Origin: Nitrososphaeria archaeon
GTDB lineage: Archaea > Thermoproteota > Nitrososphaeria > JACIWG01
DNA: 64,000 nt
Direction of reading: 5' to 3'
Assembly: GCA_029776065.1 (NCBI GenBank)
Contig: JARVJP010000006.1
Span: 106,841 to 170,840, forward strand
In this document: in pieces, positions 61,878-64,000 of the stretch
Layout: each line of letters begins with the position of its first letter
Position numbering within the stretch: the first letter of the stretch is position 1
Position numbers and translations under genes: made by a program
Notes under the pieces: model-generated
The model's input: the letters and a program-made list of their open reading frames with translations, nothing else
Told to the model about the DNA's origin: nothing
Database searches by the model: none

Positions 61878-62972
61878 ATGAAGATTAGGGCTGTCTTTGA
61901 CAGGTTCTCGCCTTATGAATGGGAAATGTCACCAGAAGAAATAGCTAAAGTAGCTAAGATACCTGTTGGAGATGTGATAAGACTTGATACAAACACATCC
62001 CCATTCATCCCTGAGAAATGGTTGAGAACACTTTCCAAGGACGTCCATAAGCTGCCTGTCAACCAATACCCTGACACAAGATACACAGAGCTAACACGTT
62101 ACATTTCACGCTATTGTGGCGTTAAGGACGAAAACATTATAGTTGCGAGTGGAGCAGATGAGGCGATAGATATCATCATTAAGACGATAGTCGACTACGA
62201 TGACAAGGTTGTTCTCTCAACACCCTCTTACCCCATGTTCAGGATAGCGTCACAAATAGCAGGTGGCAAAACCATCAACGTACCAAGGAGAAACTCACCC
62301 CCCTTTGCTGATGATGTTGACGGAATTATTCATACATCAAAGGAGAATAGGGCATCAGCTGTATTCTTATGTAACCCTAACAACCCAACAGGCACCTTTC
62401 TTGAAATAGATCAAATACGTAGAATTGTTGAAGAACTGGATTGTGGGGTTGTCGTAGACGAGGCATACTTCGAATACTGTGGTAAGACTGCGATCAAACT
62501 CATAAACGAACATCCAAACTTATTTATAATCAGAACGCTGTCAAAGGCCTTCTCTCTAGCAGGGGCGAGAATAGCTTATATCTTAGCAAACGAAGAGACG
62601 GCCAATAAACTTAACTATGTTAGGCCACCTAATTCGCTAAGTGTTATATCAATAAGGCTTGGTATAATAGCCCTATCAGATGTAAGGCAGGTTAATCGAT
62701 GGGTAAAGTACATACTTAAAGAGAGAGATAGGTGCTTTAAAGCCCTTAGCTCTATGAGGAACGTTAAGCCTTACCCAAGCGTTGCAAACTTCATACTCTT
62801 CCGACTTTTGAAAGGAAATTCTGAGGAAGTCTATAGACAACTTTTAACAAAGGGAATAAGTATAAGGAACCTGAATGGTGTTGAAATGCTAGACAATTGC
62901 ATGAGAGTAACAATTGGTTCAAAGAAACAAAATAACAGGTTTCTGTCAGAACTAAAAAGGATAGTCGATTAA
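61878..62972 (+). CDS. hisC: Histidinol-phosphate aminotransferase
   Basis: 364 residues, PLP fold type I. DTNTSPFIPEKWLRT, NQYPDTRYTELTRYIS, ASGADEAIDIIIKTIVD, FLCNPNNPTGTF, VVDEAYFEYCG and PLP Lys in IRTLSKAFSLAGARIAY are the family set. It converts imidazole-acetol phosphate to histidinol phosphate. No other his gene adjoins it, so other HisC-like aminotransferase roles remain possible. Confidence 0.9.
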   Translation: MKIRAVFDRFSPYEWEMSPEEIAKVAKIPVGDVIRLDTNTSPFIPEKWLRTLSKDVHKLPVNQYPDTRYTELTRYISRYCGVKDENIIVASGADEAIDIIIKTIVDYDDKVVLSTPSYPMFRIASQIAGGKTINVPRRNSPPFADDVDGIIHTSKENRASAVFLCNPNNPTGTFLEIDQIRRIVEELDCGVVVDEAYFEYCGKTAIKLINEHPNLFIIRTLSKAFSLAGARIAYILANEETANKLNYVRPPNSLSVISIRLGIIALSDVRQVNRWVKYILKERDRCFKALSSMRNVKPYPSVANFILFRLLKGNSEEVYRQLLTKGISIRNLNGVEMLDNCMRVTIGSKKQNNRFLSELKRIVD

Positions 62973-63075
62973 AGCGTAAAGATTATAGAAGTAAACACTT
63001 GATATAAAACGAGGTAAATCGATAATAGAACACGAAAACTTATTTATAGGTTAATTCTAATGTAATTGACATTCG

Positions 63076-64000
63076 ATGGCAAGAGTAAAAATAGATCACC
63101 TTGTTAAAAAATTTGGAAATGTTATTGCAGTCAACCATTTAAACTTAGAGATTCCAGACAAGCAATTTATGGTCTTTTTGGGCCCTAGTGGCTGCGGAAA
63201 GACCACAGCCTTACGTTGTATAGCAGGATTGGAAACACCAGACGAAGGTGAAATATACATTGGAGACACATTAGTCAACAATCTGCCTCCAAAAGACAGG
63301 GATGTGGCAATGGTCTTCCAAAGCTATGCACTTTACCCTCACATGACAGTATATGACAACATTGCCTTTCCTCTGAAGATAAGGAAGGTTGATAAAAAGG
63401 AAATAGATACGAAGGTTAAGAAGGTAGCAGAGTTACTCAAAATATCTGAGCTTTTGGAGAGGAAGCCGAAGCAGTTGAGTGGAGGACAAGCACAGCGTGT
63501 CGCATTAGGACGTTCGCTAATTAGAGAACCTAAGGTATGGTTGATGGATGAGCCTTTAAGCAATTTAGATGCGAAACTTAGGCTTTACATGCGTGCAGAG
63601 CTCAAAAGGCTCCAAAAGGAACTTGAGATCACTACAATTTATGTTACTCACGACCAAGCTGAAGCGATGACTATGGGTGATAGGGTGGCTATAATGAACT
63701 TAGGTATTCTACAGCAAGTCGACACACCCGATACAGTCTTTAATAGACCTACAAACGTCTTCGTAGCAGGCTTTATAGGTAGCCCACCAACTAATATGGC
63801 AGAAGGTAACTTTGTTGAAAAAAATGGTGCAGCATACTTCGATGGAGGGAACATAAAGTTCAAGATGCCAAAGGAGATCGCTGAGGCCATAAAGGCTAAG
63901 TCAGCCACGGAACTTATATTTGGAGTTCGACCACGAGACCTTATTATTAACGCTGAAGCGCCACTAAAGGAGGCATATATCTCAGCTGAGCTGCACGCTC
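63076..64000 (+). CDS. Sugar ABC-transporter ATPase (MalK/UgpC type), 3' end cut by window
   Basis: At least 308 residues; continues beyond the window. Walker A GPSGCGKTT (about 36-44), Q-loop MVFQSYALYPHMT, signature QLSGGQAQRVALGRS, Walker B VWLMDEPLSNLDA, His switch YVTHDQAEAMT, then a TOBE domain (from about 235, IFGVRPRDL). It powers uptake of a sugar or glycerol phosphate; partner permease and binding-protein genes should lie outside the window. It is the intact counterpart of the broken gene at 883-1763. Confidence 0.93.
   Translation, partial: MARVKIDHLVKKFGNVIAVNHLNLEIPDKQFMVFLGPSGCGKTTALRCIAGLETPDEGEIYIGDTLVNNLPPKDRDVAMVFQSYALYPHMTVYDNIAFPLKIRKVDKKEIDTKVKKVAELLKISELLERKPKQLSGGQAQRVALGRSLIREPKVWLMDEPLSNLDAKLRLYMRAELKRLQKELEITTIYVTHDQAEAMTMGDRVAIMNLGILQQVDTPDTVFNRPTNVFVAGFIGSPPTNMAEGNFVEKNGAAYFDGGNIKFKMPKEIAEAIKAKSATELIFGVRPRDLIINAEAPLKEAYISAELHA

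Noticed and set aside
1..64000. tRNA, rRNA, CRISPR array, insertion sequence or prophage
   Set aside because: By eye on both strands I saw no T-loop/acceptor pattern, spaced direct repeats, transposase or phage structural gene. A tRNAscan or Infernal run would be needed to exclude intron-containing tRNAs.

Overview
The window is archaeal chromosome. The supporting signs are AT-rich TATA elements about 25-30 nt before many starts (leaderless mRNAs), GGTGA/GGAGGTG ribosome sites inside operons, frequent TTG and GTG starts, and a typical archaeal gene set: archaeal-type asparagine synthetase, inositol-1-phosphate synthase, TrpB2, a SerK-like ParB-fold protein, a family B DNA polymerase, VapBC pairs and class II ribonucleotide reductase. 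The mixture suggests a non-ammonia-oxidising member of the TACK group, but no rRNA gene is present to confirm this. I found no tRNA, rRNA, CRISPR array or intact insertion sequence.

Layout. 0-5.2 kb is an accessory stretch: a slipin cut by the window edge, a broken sugar-ABC ATPase with a 12-base homopolymer, a VapBC-type pair and a secreted metzincin-like protease. 5.4-10.5 kb holds an NfeD-type membrane protease and a glycerate/hydroxypyruvate module (glycerate kinase, TIM-barrel isomerase-like protein, hydroxyacid reductase, cyclophilin-like protein). 10.5-20.6 kb is one eleven-gene operon that looks like complex I (nuoA,B,C,D,H,I,J1,J2,K,N,L,M order). Its NuoD- and NuoB-like subunits carry the cysteine sets of [NiFe]-hydrogenases, and a HypA-like nickel protein lies convergent to it, so it is best read as an energy-converting group 4 hydrogenase. 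20.7-24.2 kb holds a tRNA-thiolation-like PP-loop enzyme, asparagine synthetase divergent from an Lrp/AsnC regulator, a winged-helix regulator and a zinc ribbon.

24.3-29.9 kb is the most distinctive region. A structured 5' leader is followed by two TasA/camelysin-like secreted proteins, a membrane-fused SipW-like signal peptidase, a cysteine-rich secreted protein, a third TasA-like protein and a DUF5305-like membrane protein. This resembles a TasA-type archaeal bundling-pilus or extracellular-matrix locus with its own processing peptidase. 29.9-35 kb has two MFS transporters, UspA, a hotdog thioesterase and a DUF234-type ATPase. 35-40 kb is aspartate-family biosynthesis: aspartate kinase, Asd, threonine synthase and homoserine kinase, with no homoserine dehydrogenase in view.

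41-58.5 kb is mixed metabolism and repair. It includes a family B DNA polymerase with no recognisable exonuclease domain, a DUF559-like nuclease, aldolases, Ino1, an FGGY kinase, Hsp20, rubrerythrin, class II ribonucleotide reductase and an HhH repair-like protein. 58.5-61 kb pairs a SerK-like serine kinase candidate with TrpB2, opposite an ACT-domain regulator. This suggests a serine to O-phosphoserine to tryptophan (or related) route. 61-64 kb ends with a second VapBC pair with a clear operator, HisC and an intact sugar-ABC ATPase cut by the window edge.
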